Translations under genes and position numbers: made by a program
Shown: positions 54,864 to 63,610 of the stretch, piece by piece
How positions within the stretch are numbered: the first letter of the stretch is position 1
Layout of the letters: every line of letters starts with the position of its first letter
Notes under the pieces: generated by a model
What the model was told of the DNA's origin: nothing
The model's database searches: none
What the model saw: only the letters and a program-made list of their open reading frames with translations
DNA from: Caulobacter sp.
GTDB lineage: Bacteria > Pseudomonadota > Alphaproteobacteria > Caulobacterales > Caulobacteraceae
Length of the DNA: 64,000 nt
Assembly: GCF_017744445.1 (NCBI RefSeq)
Contig: NZ_JAGIBH010000017.1
Location: 27,490-91,489 of the forward strand
Direction: 5' to 3'

Positions 54864-55808
54864 TTAGAGCGAGGCCGCGAAGGCTTCGAGATCAGCAGGC
54901 GTGTTCAGCGGGGTCGCCTCGGCGTCCGGGGCGATGCGCTTGGCCATGCCCGACAGCACCTTGCCGGCGCCGGCTTCGGCGAAACGCGTGACGCCGCCGT
55001 CCGTGGCCAGCCAGGTCATGCTCTCGCGCCAGCGGACGCGGCCGGTGACCTGCTCGACCAGCAGCTTACGGATGACGTCCGGGTCGTGGACCGGCGCGGC
55101 GGTGATGTTGGCAACCAGCGGCGTGCGCGGGGCGATGATGGTCGTGCGGCCCAGGGCCTCGGCCATCTCGTCGGCGGCAGGCTGCATCAGCGGGCAGTGG
55201 AACGGGGCCGAGACGTTCAGCGGAATGGCCCGCGCGCCCAGCTCCTTGGCCTTCTCGATGGCCTTGTCGACCGCGGCCTTGGCGCCCGAGATCACGACAT
55301 TGCCGTTGTTGTTGTCGTTGGCCACCACGCAGACACCGACTTCCGAGCCCGCCAGGGCGGCGGCTTCGGCCAGGGCCAGATCGGTCTTGGGGCCGATCAG
55401 CGAGGCCATGGCGCCCTCGCCCACCGGCACGGCGCGCTGCATGGCCTGGCCGCGCAGCTTCAGGAGGCGCGCGGTGTCGGCCAGGCTGATGGCGCCGGCG
55501 GCGGCCAGGGCCGAATATTCACCCAGGCTGTGACCGGCGACGAAGGCGGCCTTGTCGATCCCGACGCCGAATTCCTTCTCCAGCGTATGGGTCACGGCCA
55601 GCGAGACGGCCATCAGGGCCGGCTGGGCGTTCTCGGTCAGGGTCAGGTCGCCTTCGGGACCTTCCTTCATCAAGGCGAAGAGCTTCTGGCCCAGGGCGTC
55701 GTCGACTTCCTGGAAGACCTCGCGAGCGCTAGCGAAGGCCTCGGCCAGGTCGACGCCCATGCCGGCCGACTGACTGCCTTGTCCCGGGAAAATGAAGGCG
55801 ATGCTCAT
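54864..55808 (-). CDS. fabD: Malonyl-CoA:ACP transacylase
   Basis: Loads malonyl groups on AcpP. It has 314 residues: FPGQGSQSAGMG (8-19), catalytic Ser in VAGHSLGEYSAL (about 90-101), and the His and Gln of the family (SAPFHCPLMQP). The ATG at 55808 with a GGAG site is preferred over one 30 bases upstream. It is first gene of the fab run. Confidence 0.95.
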   Translation of the reverse strand: MSIAFIFPGQGSQSAGMGVDLAEAFASAREVFQEVDDALGQKLFALMKEGPEGDLTLTENAQPALMAVSLAVTHTLEKEFGVGIDKAAFVAGHSLGEYSALAAAGAISLADTARLLKLRGQAMQRAVPVGEGAMASLIGPKTDLALAEAAALAGSEVGVCVVANDNNNGNVVISGAKAAVDKAIEKAKELGARAIPLNVSAPFHCPLMQPAADEMAEALGRTTIIAPRTPLVANITAAPVHDPDVIRKLLVEQVTGRVRWRESMTWLATDGGVTRFAEAGAGKVLSGMAKRIAPDAEATPLNTPADLEAFAASL

Positions 55809-55988
55809 GATGGCCCGCTCCGTCTTTTGTAGATTCAAGGCCGGGAGGGTTAGGGGAAAGCCCCCTCCCCGGCAAGTGCGACGGCGTTGGAGCCCCTAGA
55901 CCTCAAGCTGTCTTGCAATCCGCACCGTGAAGTTCAAATTGCCACCGCCCCGGCTGCGGAGCCGCCGCCGGACGTTTGGAGCCTCCCC

Positions 55989-56519
55989 ATGAAACGCCTG
56001 ATCGCCGGCCTCGGCGCCGTCGCCCTGCTGACCGCTTCCCCCGCCCTGGCCGCCCTAAAGGTCGGCGACAAGGCGCCCGACTTCGACGCCAAGGCCGCCC
56101 TGGCCGGCAAGGACTTCGACTTCAAGCTGTCCAAGGCCCTGAAGAAGGGCCCGGTGGTGCTGTACTTCTTCCCCGCCGCCTACACCGCCGGCTGCACCGC
56201 CGAGGCCCACGAGTTCGCCGAGGCCACGCCCGAGTTCGAGAAGCTGGGCGCCACGGTGATCGGCGTCACGGCCGGCAATGTCGACCGCATCAAGGACTTC
56301 TCCAAGGAGCACTGCCGCGACAAGTTCGCGGTCGCCGCCGCTGATGGCGCCCTGGTCAAGAAGTACGACGTGGTGCTGTCGCAGAAGCCAGAGTGGTCGA
56401 ACCGCACCTCGTACGTGATCGCCCCGAACGGCAAGATCCTGATGAGCTACACCGACGGCAACTTCGCTGGCCACGTCACCCAGACGATGGACGCGGTGAA
56501 GGCCTACAAGAAGAAGTAA
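55989..56519 (+). CDS. Exported peroxiredoxin (AhpC/TSA, BCP-like)
   Basis: A 176-residue thioredoxin-fold protein with a signal peptide (MKRLIAGLGAVALLTASPAL, then AA). The peroxidatic cysteine lies in AAYTAGCTAEAHEF (about 58), with TAGC instead of the usual TPGC; a second cysteine in SKEHCRDKF (about 105) could resolve it. Probably removes peroxides in the periplasm. The ATG at 55989 is chosen because it opens the signal peptide directly. Confidence 0.85.
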   Translation: MKRLIAGLGAVALLTASPALAALKVGDKAPDFDAKAALAGKDFDFKLSKALKKGPVVLYFFPAAYTAGCTAEAHEFAEATPEFEKLGATVIGVTAGNVDRIKDFSKEHCRDKFAVAAADGALVKKYDVVLSQKPEWSNRTSYVIAPNGKILMSYTDGNFAGHVTQTMDAVKAYKKK

Positions 56520-56587
56520 GCGAGCCTTTTGCGGTTCCGGCCAGTCGCGCGAGTTGAGGCTCGCGCGCGCTGGCGCAGGATGGGCGC

Positions 56588-57700
56588 ATGACTGACCCCG
56601 CCCAACTCGAACTCGCCCTCCGGGCCGTCGCCATCGGCGCCTTCGCCGCCACCGGCGTGTCTCTGGCCGCCAGCCGAGCGATGACGGCGGCGCGCTGGAT
56701 CGGCGTGCTGGTCATGGCCTGCGCGATCTCGCACGCGATCGAGACCCAGCTCTACTATTCCGAACATCGCCACTTCAGCGTCGCGACCTGGATGCTGAGC
56801 GCGATGGCGGCGGCCGTCTTCTGGCTGTTCTGCGCCGTGCTGTTCGAGGACGAGGCGAAGATCCCGCCCTGGCGCTTCGCCATCCCCGCCGGCGTGTTCG
56901 TCCAATGGCTAGGCGGGGCCTTCCTGCCCGACATCCCTCCTCGCGCGGCCATCTGGTGGCTGTTCGCCGCCACCTCCATCGTGATCCATGTCCATATTCT
57001 GGTCATGGCCTGGCGCGGCTGGCGCAGCGATCTGGTCGAGCGCCGCCGGCGCCTGCGCGCGCCCATGGCCGTGGCCGCCGCGGGCTACATGTTCATCCAG
57101 ACCCTCTGCGACTTCGGCTTCCGGCACGGCCCCGTCCTGCCCAGCCTGATCCAGGCCCTGGCCCTGGCGGCCCTCGGCGTCGGCTCGGCCCTGGCCCTTC
57201 TGCGCGCCGAGCCGGTGCTGGTTCAAGCCGCGCCCGTCGCCGGCGAAGCCCCGACGCCCAAGCCCGTCGAGAGCCTGGACCTGACCCCCGCCGACCGCCT
57301 GGTCCTCGCCCGTCTGGACAAGGCCATGAACGAGAACGAGGTGTGGCGTGGCGAGGACCTGTCGATCGGAACCCTGGCCGCCCTGGTCGGCGCGCCCGAG
57401 CACCGCCTGCGCAAGCTGATCAACGGCACGCTGGGTCATCGCAACTTCGCCGACTACGTCAACGGCCGGCGGATCGAGGCGGCCAGGGTCGCGCTCTCCG
57501 ATCCCGAACAGGCGCTGAAGTCGGTCTCGACCATCGCCTACGAACTGGGCTTCGCCTCACTGGGGCCGTTCAACCGCGCCTTCCGCGCCGCCACCGGCGT
57601 CACCCCGACCGCCTGGCGCCAGGACGCCACGCCCTCACACCCGCATCTGCGGCTGGTCGAAACCCGCGAAGGCGCGCCGAAAGGCGACAAGCGGGCCTGA
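56588..57700 (+). CDS. Membrane-anchored AraC family regulator
   Basis: A 370-residue protein with seven hydrophobic segments in the first 210 residues (ALRAVAIGAFAATGVSLAA onward) and a C-terminal AraC-type double helix-turn-helix (about 250-350: LSIGTLAALVGAPEHRLRKLIN, IAYELGFASLGPFNRAFRAATGVTPTAWR). The plan matches membrane-bound AraC regulators whose membrane part senses the signal. It precedes a fatty-acid-hydroxylase-superfamily gene by 72 nt on the same strand, so it probably regulates it. Confidence 0.9.
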   Translation: MTDPAQLELALRAVAIGAFAATGVSLAASRAMTAARWIGVLVMACAISHAIETQLYYSEHRHFSVATWMLSAMAAAVFWLFCAVLFEDEAKIPPWRFAIPAGVFVQWLGGAFLPDIPPRAAIWWLFAATSIVIHVHILVMAWRGWRSDLVERRRRLRAPMAVAAAGYMFIQTLCDFGFRHGPVLPSLIQALALAALGVGSALALLRAEPVLVQAAPVAGEAPTPKPVESLDLTPADRLVLARLDKAMNENEVWRGEDLSIGTLAALVGAPEHRLRKLINGTLGHRNFADYVNGRRIEAARVALSDPEQALKSVSTIAYELGFASLGPFNRAFRAATGVTPTAWRQDATPSHPHLRLVETREGAPKGDKRA

Positions 57701-57772
57701 TTTCGCGATCGGCGAGACGCCTTCAAGGCCGATCGCTTCCCTGGCGGCGTCTCTCAACGCCAGGAGCTTCCA

Positions 57773-58582
57773 ATGCTCGACGCCCTCCTCCCCTTCGCCC
57801 GCAACTGGCTGGCCTCCATGCAGGTCGACGTTACCCGCTATGTGGTCTTTTCAGTCAGCGTCTGGCTGGCGTTGTGGGTCGTGCTGGCGCTCCCCCTCGC
57901 CGGCCGCAAGATCCGCGACAGCCGCCCGGCCGCGCGCCAGTTGCTGATCGAGTTCGCGACCTCGATCCGCTCGATCATGATCTTCTCGACCCTGGGTCTG
58001 CTGACCTTTGGCCTGTTCCGCGCCGGCTGGCTGCAAGGGCCTTACATCGCCAAGAGCTGGGGTCCGGTGTGGTTCTGGACCAGCTTGATCCTGATGGTTC
58101 TGGCTCACGACGCCTGGTTCTACTGGACCCATCGCCTGATCCACGACCGGCGGCTGTTCCGGCGCTTCCACCGGCGGCATCATCGGTCGAACAATCCTTC
58201 GCCGTTCACGGCCTACAGCTTCGACCTGGGCGAGGCCTTCATCAACGGCGTGTTCGTGCCACTGTGGATGATCCTGGTCCCGACCCAATGGCCGGTGGTG
58301 GGCCTGTTCATGCTGCACCAGATCGTTCGCAACACCATCGGCCACTCGGGCTACGAGCTGTTTCCCGCCCGGAAGGACGGCCGGCCGCTGATCCCGTTCC
58401 TGACGACAGTGACCCATCACGACCTGCACCACGCGCAGGCCGGCTGGAACTACGGGCTCTATTTCACCTGGTGGGACAAGCTGATGGGCACCGAGCACCC
58501 GGAGTATCTGAAACGCTTCGCGGCCGTGACGGCCAAGAAGAGCCGCCAGATGGAGGCTACCAGCCGATCTTCACCAGCTTGA
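57773..58582 (+). CDS. Fatty acid hydroxylase superfamily membrane enzyme (sterol desaturase family)
   Basis: A 269-residue integral-membrane di-iron enzyme. The histidine boxes are HDAWFYWTHRLIHD (about 110-123), FHRRHHRSNNPSPF (about 130-143) and a third HHDLHHAQAGWNYGLYFTWWDKLMGTEHPE (about 208-240). The pattern is that of the FA_hydroxylase family, which includes sterol desaturases, carotene hydroxylases and ether-lipid oxygenases. The substrate is not readable. Its 3' end overlaps the convergent gene by 26 nt. Confidence 0.88.
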   Translation: MLDALLPFARNWLASMQVDVTRYVVFSVSVWLALWVVLALPLAGRKIRDSRPAARQLLIEFATSIRSIMIFSTLGLLTFGLFRAGWLQGPYIAKSWGPVWFWTSLILMVLAHDAWFYWTHRLIHDRRLFRRFHRRHHRSNNPSPFTAYSFDLGEAFINGVFVPLWMILVPTQWPVVGLFMLHQIVRNTIGHSGYELFPARKDGRPLIPFLTTVTHHDLHHAQAGWNYGLYFTWWDKLMGTEHPEYLKRFAAVTAKKSRQMEATSRSSPA

Positions 58583-59216
58583 CCATGGCGCGGGCGTCCT
58601 GCAGCCGCCAGGCCTCGCGCTGGTTGTTGACGCCCCGCACGCTGATGGTCAGCTCGGCGGGGATTTCGAACGGGCGCATGACGCTGAGGTCGACGCCCTC
58701 TTCGCCCTGCGAACCGCCGCCGAAGGCGATCGAGCCGACCGGACGGCCGTCCAGGGTCAGGGACGAGCGGATATTGGCGCGGGCCACCGGGATCTTCCCC
58801 GGCACGGCGATGGCCTGGCTGGCGTCCATGTCCATCGACACGCGCACATAGTTGGCGCGCGGCAACAGGCCAAAGCCGAACATCCTCGACATCGACGAGC
58901 GCAGGCGGGCCTCGTTCTGGTTCCACGACGCGCCCAGGGCCATCGAGCGCTCGTCGACGCGGTCGGCGTCGGGCTTCTTCGACAGGTTCAGGTCGAAGTC
59001 GTAGGTCGGGTTGTCCAGCATGCCTGACGACTTGACCGTCAGGGCGACCTTCTCGGTGTCCGTCGACAGGTCCAGCGGCAGGGCCGCCGAATAGCCGGTG
59101 AAGCGGCCGTCATAGGCCGAGACCGAGGTGATGGGTTTCTGGACGAGCTCGGCATGCGCCGTCCCGGCGGTGAAAACCGCCACAAACGCGACTGAGAGAC
59201 GAGCACCGAACCCCAT
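58557..59216 (-). CDS. Exported protein of unknown function
   Basis: A 219-residue protein with a signal peptide (MGFGARLSVAFVAVFTAGTAHA) and a beta-rich mature part. The end reads KVLKIGW-like (MVKLVKIGW) but there is no terminal aromatic barrel signature. Weakly repetitive strands and a SFxxGGGSQGEEGVDLS segment suggest a soluble periplasmic beta protein. I do not recognise a family. The last 26 nt overlap the end of the hydroxylase gene on the other strand. Confidence 0.65.
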   Translation of the reverse strand: MGFGARLSVAFVAVFTAGTAHAELVQKPITSVSAYDGRFTGYSAALPLDLSTDTEKVALTVKSSGMLDNPTYDFDLNLSKKPDADRVDERSMALGASWNQNEARLRSSMSRMFGFGLLPRANYVRVSMDMDASQAIAVPGKIPVARANIRSSLTLDGRPVGSIAFGGGSQGEEGVDLSVMRPFEIPAELTISVRGVNNQREAWRLQDARAMVKLVKIGW

Positions 59217-59430
59217 GGTCGCGTGCTAGCATAACTCGGCGTCGGGATGAAACCCGCCCAATGTCATTTAGCAGACAGTTTGCCGCGACGCCTGATTGGG
59301 CGGCAAACCCCGATGCGGCTTGCCTTTCAAGCGCATCTTCTGTAATAGCGCGCGTTCTCACGGAAGAGCGGTCTTGCACGCACCCATCCGGGACCGGGGT
59401 TTACCCCGCTCGGCGTGCCGGATCCATCGT

Positions 59431-59455
59431 GGTCGACGGACTTCCGTCGTCGACC
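59431..59455 (+). promoter_or_regulatory. Stable hairpin in the rpsF leader
   Basis: A near-perfect inverted repeat: GGTCGAC at 59431 pairs with GTCGACC ending 59455, with GACGG/CCGTC inside around ACTT. It ends 31 nt before the rpsF ATG. In many bacteria the rpsF leader carries a S6:S18-binding hairpin that includes an exposed CCG; a CCG is present in the right arm here, so it is a candidate autoregulatory site, unproven. The remaining roughly 215 nt between the divergent genes (59217-59430) shows no gene. Confidence 0.45.
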
Positions 59456-59486
59456 GCGCCGCCTTCCACAACGGAAGAAGGAAAAC

Positions 59487-59867
59487 ATGGCGTTCTACGA
59501 ACACGTGGTCATCGCGCGGCAGGACATCTCGCCGCAACAGGCCGAAGCTCTGAACGAGCAACTGAAGACCCTCATCGAAGAGAATGGCGGCCACATCGCC
59601 AAGATCGAGTACTGGGGCCTTCGCAACCTCACCTACCGCATCAAGAAGAACCGCAAGGGCCACTATTCCCTGCTCGCGATCGACGCCCCGGCGCCGGCCG
59701 TGAAGGAAATGGAGCGCCAGCTGCTGATCAATGAAGACGTCCTGCGCTTCATGACGATCCGCGTCGAAGAGCTGGACCTGGAACTGTCGCCGGTTCTGGC
59801 CCGTCGCGACCGTCCGGACCGCGCCGAGCGCCCGCGCGAAGATTTCGCGCCCCAGGCTCAAGCGTAA
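59487..59867 (+). CDS. rpsF: 30S ribosomal protein S6
   Basis: A 126-residue ribosomal protein starting MAFYEHVVIARQDIS. The S6 fold segment IEYWGLRNLTYRIKKNRKGHY (about 41-61) is diagnostic. The C-terminal charged tail (RDRPDRAERPREDF) is longer than the core. First of rpsF-rpsR-rplI, with a hairpin in its leader. Confidence 0.95.
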   Translation: MAFYEHVVIARQDISPQQAEALNEQLKTLIEENGGHIAKIEYWGLRNLTYRIKKNRKGHYSLLAIDAPAPAVKEMERQLLINEDVLRFMTIRVEELDLELSPVLARRDRPDRAERPREDFAPQAQA

Positions 59868-59881
59868 GGGAGAGATAGATC

Positions 59882-60163
59882 ATGACCGATACGACTGCTC
59901 CCGAAGCCGCGGCTCCGGCCGCTGGCGCCGCTGGCGGCGCCCGCCGTCCGTTCTTCCGTCGCCGCAAGGTTTGCCCGTTCTCGGGCGCCAACGCGCCGAA
60001 GATCGACTACAAGGACGTGAAGCTGCTGCAGCGTTACGTCTCGGAGCGCGGCAAGATCGTTCCGTCGCGCATCACCGCGGTGTCGGCCAAGAAGCAACGC
60101 GAACTGGCCAAGGCCATCAAGCGCGCCCGCTTCCTGGCTCTGCTCCCCTACGTCGTGAAGTAA
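59882..60163 (+). CDS. rpsR: 30S ribosomal protein S18
   Basis: A 93-residue protein that binds S6 in the platform of the 30S subunit. RRKVCPFSG (about 27-35), DYKDVKLLQRYVSERGKIVPSRITAVSAKKQRELAKAIKRARFLALLPYV is the S18 core. The first 20 residues are an Ala/Pro-rich extension. Co-transcribed with rpsF and rplI. Confidence 0.95.
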   Translation: MTDTTAPEAAAPAAGAAGGARRPFFRRRKVCPFSGANAPKIDYKDVKLLQRYVSERGKIVPSRITAVSAKKQRELAKAIKRARFLALLPYVVK

Positions 60164-60176
60164 GGGAGACGCCACG

Positions 60177-60761
60177 ATGAAAGTCATTCTGCTCGAACGC
60201 GTTGAAGGCACCGGCGTCCTGGGTGACGAAGTCACCGTGAAGGACGGCTTCGCCCGCAACTACCTGCTGCCCCGCGGCAAGGCCCTGCGCGCCACCAAGG
60301 CGAACCTGGCCACCTTCGAAACTCAGCGCGCTGAGATCGAAGCCCGCAACGTCAAGAACCGCGAAACGGCCGCCAAGTCGGGCGAGTCGCTGGACGGCTC
60401 GCAATACGTCCTGATCCGTCAGGCCGGCGAGAGCGGCCAGCTGTACGGTTCGGTCGCCGGTCGCGACGTGGCTGACGCCATCCGCGCCGAAGGCGGCAAG
60501 GTCGACCGCTCGATGGTCGTGCTGGACAAGCCGATCAAGACGCTGGGCGTCCACGAAGTGAAGGTGAAGCTGCACGCTGAAGTGACCGTCACGGTCACCC
60601 TCAACATCGCGCGCAGCGCCGACGAAGCCGAGCGTCAAGCGCGCGGCGAAAACGTCATCGCCTCGCAATTCGAAGAAGATCGCGCTGCTGAAGCCGAAGC
60701 CGCCCAAGACATGGCCGAAGGCGGCGCCGGTTCGTTCGAAGGCGACCACTACGAAGCCTAA
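60177..60761 (+). CDS. rplI: 50S ribosomal protein L9
   Basis: A 194-residue protein: MKVILLERVEGTGVLGDEVTVKDGFARNYLLPRGKALRAT is the N-terminal domain, followed by the connecting helix and C-terminal domain. The last 45 residues (ERQARGENVIASQFEEDRAAEAEAAQDMAEGGAG) form an acidic extension beyond the usual length of about 150. Followed by a strong terminator. Confidence 0.95.
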   Translation: MKVILLERVEGTGVLGDEVTVKDGFARNYLLPRGKALRATKANLATFETQRAEIEARNVKNRETAAKSGESLDGSQYVLIRQAGESGQLYGSVAGRDVADAIRAEGGKVDRSMVVLDKPIKTLGVHEVKVKLHAEVTVTVTLNIARSADEAERQARGENVIASQFEEDRAAEAEAAQDMAEGGAGSFEGDHYEA

Positions 60762-60790
60762 TCCCTTCCGGGGAACTGGTTTTATCGAGA

Positions 60791-60821
60791 AACGGCGCGG
60801 AGCAATCCGCGCCGTTTTTTT
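60791..60821 (+). terminator. Rho-independent terminator of rpsF-rpsR-rplI
   Basis: AACGGCGCGGA-GCAA-TCCGCGCCGTT followed by TTTTT: perfect 11-bp stem, tetraloop and T tract, 29 nt past the rplI stop. Confidence 0.95.
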
Positions 60822-60883
60822 CTGCACTTTGCTCCAGAAATGCTTAGCTTGTTCGCAGAAGTGTCAAATCCCATGTTCGCGGT

Positions 60884-60957
60884 AGGGGTTGAAACCCCTT
60901 CGGGGGCGTAAGGCCGAATGGCCGGCATCCCCGACAGAAAATGAGAGGGGATATCTC
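60884..60957 (+). promoter_or_regulatory. Riboswitch-like leader of the TonB-dependent receptor
   Basis: Helix 1: AGGGGT (60884-60889) with ACCCCT (60894-60899) around TGAA. Helix 2: CGGGG (60901-60905) with CCCCG (60929-60933), enclosing GGCC-GAAT-GGCC (60912-60923). The two can stack. The strand ATCCCC (60927-60932) can instead pair perfectly with GGGGAT (60947-60952), which overlaps the ribosome binding site before the ATG at 60959. CCCC (60895-60898) can also form a UUCG-capped hairpin with GGGG (60903-60906). The two folds exclude each other, the mark of a translational switch. No known riboswitch class was recognised. No ligand is known. Confidence 0.5.
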
Positions 60958-60958
60958 A

Positions 60959-63400
60959 ATGCGTTACAGAAGCTTCCTGCTGGCGGCCGCCTCGCTGACG
61001 GCCTTCGCCGCTACGGCCCACGCCCAAACCGTCGCGCCTGCCGACGACAATACCAATGTCGAAGAGATCGTCGTCACCGGCACCCGCACCGCCGGCCGCT
61101 CGCGCCTGGACACCCTGGCCCCGGTCGACGTCGTCACCGCCAAGACGCTGCAGCAGCGCGGCAGCACCGAACTGGCCACCGCCCTGGCCGCTACGGTTCC
61201 GTCGATCAACTTCCCCCGTCCGTCCAACACCGACGGCACCGACTCGGTCCGCCCGGCCGTGCTGCGCGGCCAGGGCCCCGACCAGACCCTGGTGCTGGTC
61301 AACGGCACGCGCCGCCACGCCACGGCGCTGGTCAACCTGAACGGCTCGGTGGGCCGCGGCTCGGCCGCCGTCGACCTGAACGCCATCCCGTCCGTCGCCC
61401 TGGATCGCATCGAAGTGCTGCGTGACGGCGCCGCGGCCCAGTACGGCTCGGACGCCATTGCCGGCGTCGTCAACCTGCGCCTGCGCGAAGCCGACCACGG
61501 CGGCGGCGTCACGGTCACGACCGGCAAGTACATCACCAGCTTCGACGGCCTGCAGACCGGCCAGAAGCAGAAGCGCCGCGACGGCCTGACCAAGACGGTC
61601 TCGGGCTGGCAAGGCTTGAAGCTGGGTTCGGACGGCTTCCTGACGCTGTCGGCCGAGTATGTCGACCGCAACTTCACTAACCGCAGCGACACCGACACCC
61701 GCGTCACGCCGCAGCGCGTCACCTCGCGCTTCGGCGATCCCGCCGTCGAACAGGTCAGCTTCTACGCCAACGCCGGCAAGCCTATCGGCGAGACCTGGGA
61801 GGCCTATGGCTGGTATGGCTATCAGCAGCGCGACGCCGAGGCCTCGGCCACCTACCGCCTGCCCACCGACGCCGCCCAGAACATCCCCAGCGTCTATCCC
61901 AACGGCTACCTGCCGCTGATCACGACCAACACCGAGGACGTCACCGCCGCCGTCGGCCTGCGCGGCGAGTTGGCCGGCTGGAAGCTGGACACCAACCTGG
62001 TCTACGGCAAGAACGACCTCGACTTCGGGGTCAAGAACACCATCAACCCGTCGTATGGCGCGGGTTCCCCGACCAGCTTCAAGGCCGGCGGCCTGACCTA
62101 TGATCAGGTGGTGTTCGGCCTGGACGCCAGCCAGGAGTTCGAGGTCGGCCTGGCCGGTCCGCTGAACGTCGCCTTCGGCATCGAAGCCCGCCGCGAGACC
62201 TACAAGATCAACGCCGGCGAAGTGGCTTCGTACGCGCGGGGCACGGTCTCCCCCACCCTGAACTTCGGCTCGCGCGGCTTCACCGGCTTTACGCCCAGCA
62301 ACGCGGTCGATGTCGATCGTGACGCCGTCGGTGTCTATCTCGACCTGGAAGGCAAGCTGACCGAGAAGCTGACCGGCTCGGCGGCCGTGCGCTACGAGGA
62401 CTATTCGGACTTCGGGACCAATACGAGCTGGAAGCTGTCAGGTCGCTACGACTTCACCGACGCCTTCGCCATCCGTGGCGCGGCCTCGACCGGTTTCCGG
62501 GCCCCCAGCCTGCAGCAGCAGTACTTCACCTCGACCTCGATCCTGTACCTCAACCAGACGGTCGGCGGCGTGACGACGGCGGTGCCGTTCGAGACCGGCA
62601 CCTATCCCTCGCTGAGCCCGGTCGGCACGGCCCTGGGCGGCAAGCCGCTGGAGCCGGAAAAGTCGAAGAACTTCTCGATCGGCGCGGTCTATCACAAGGG
62701 CGCCTTCGAGCTGACCGTCGACGCTTACCAGATCGATGTCGACAACCGCATCGTCCTGACCGAGACCCTGACGGGCACGGCCACGGCGGCGGCGGGCACC
62801 AACGCCCGGGTGATCTTCGACCTGCTGGCGCCCTACGGCGCCTCTGCGGCCCGCTACTTCACCAACGGCGTCGACACCAAGACCAAGGGCGTGGACGTGG
62901 TGGCCCGCTATCGGATCGTCGATGAACAGGCCGGCACGTTCGACCTGACGGCCGCGGCCAACGTCAACGACTTCAACGTCCTGCGCACCCCGACCACCAC
63001 GGTCCTGCCCACGCCGGTCACCCTGTTCGCCCGCCAGGCCACTCTGCGCTTCGAAAAGGGCACGCCGCGCAGCAAGGTCTCATTGCAAGGCGACTGGAGC
63101 AAGGACCAGTGGGGAGCCACCCTGCGCACCACCTTCTATGGCAACGTCCTGTCGCCCGGCACCGCCGCCGACGGCAGCGGCGACTGGTACACGGGCAACC
63201 AGGGCATCGTGGACCTGGAAGGCCGCTACCGCTTCGGCGAGCACGCCACCGTCTCGGTCGGCGCGGACAACCTGTTCGACCAGTACCCCGCCCAGGTTCC
63301 CCCGAACCTGAACACCAGCGGCGGCAACCCTTGGTCCAGCTTCTCGCCGTTCGGCTTCAACGGCCGCTACCTGTACGCTCGCCTGGCGATCAGCTGGTAG
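60959..63400 (+). CDS. TonB-dependent outer-membrane receptor
   Basis: An 813-residue receptor. A signal peptide (ending ATAHAQ, about residue 23) is followed by a plug domain with EEIVVTGTRTAGRSRLDTLAPVDVVTA (the TonB box region) and LRDGAAAQYGSDAIAGVVNL (about 163-182), then a 22-strand barrel ending in the aromatic LYARLAISW. No extra signalling domain is present at the N-terminus. The substrate is unknown: siderophores, cobalamin, or sugars are all possible in Caulobacter-type receptors. The ATG at 60959 is preferred over 60941. Its leader holds a candidate switch. Confidence 0.9.
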   Translation: MRYRSFLLAAASLTAFAATAHAQTVAPADDNTNVEEIVVTGTRTAGRSRLDTLAPVDVVTAKTLQQRGSTELATALAATVPSINFPRPSNTDGTDSVRPAVLRGQGPDQTLVLVNGTRRHATALVNLNGSVGRGSAAVDLNAIPSVALDRIEVLRDGAAAQYGSDAIAGVVNLRLREADHGGGVTVTTGKYITSFDGLQTGQKQKRRDGLTKTVSGWQGLKLGSDGFLTLSAEYVDRNFTNRSDTDTRVTPQRVTSRFGDPAVEQVSFYANAGKPIGETWEAYGWYGYQQRDAEASATYRLPTDAAQNIPSVYPNGYLPLITTNTEDVTAAVGLRGELAGWKLDTNLVYGKNDLDFGVKNTINPSYGAGSPTSFKAGGLTYDQVVFGLDASQEFEVGLAGPLNVAFGIEARRETYKINAGEVASYARGTVSPTLNFGSRGFTGFTPSNAVDVDRDAVGVYLDLEGKLTEKLTGSAAVRYEDYSDFGTNTSWKLSGRYDFTDAFAIRGAASTGFRAPSLQQQYFTSTSILYLNQTVGGVTTAVPFETGTYPSLSPVGTALGGKPLEPEKSKNFSIGAVYHKGAFELTVDAYQIDVDNRIVLTETLTGTATAAAGTNARVIFDLLAPYGASAARYFTNGVDTKTKGVDVVARYRIVDEQAGTFDLTAAANVNDFNVLRTPTTTVLPTPVTLFARQATLRFEKGTPRSKVSLQGDWSKDQWGATLRTTFYGNVLSPGTAADGSGDWYTGNQGIVDLEGRYRFGEHATVSVGADNLFDQYPAQVPPNLNTSGGNPWSSFSPFGFNGRYLYARLAISW

Positions 63401-63431
63401 TTATCCACAGGGCTTGAGCCCGCAAACGTTT

Positions 63432-63460
63432 GGGCGCGGAGAGCGATCTCCGCGCCCTTT
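63432..63460 (+). terminator. Rho-independent terminator of the receptor gene
   Basis: GGGCGCGGAGA-GCGA-TCTCCGCGCCC with TTT after it: perfect 11-bp stem with a tetraloop 31 nt past the stop. The remaining about 150 nt to the next gene contains no other feature that I recognise. Confidence 0.85.
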
Positions 63461-63610
63461 CGCGATTAAAAGTGCAAACGCACGCGCCCCGGGTAAGCGT
63501 CCGCTTCTGACGTGGCGCCGTTAAAAACATACACAGAACATCCCCGTTCATCTGGGTCGCCGAACCAAGTCGTCCGCGCGCCCGGATCGCCGCCGCGTTA
63601 ATTTCCTCCG

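Noticed and set aside
60884..60957. Cobalamin or TPP riboswitch before the receptor
   Set aside because: The leader is far too short and lacks the B12 box or the thi box; treated as an unknown structured leader.
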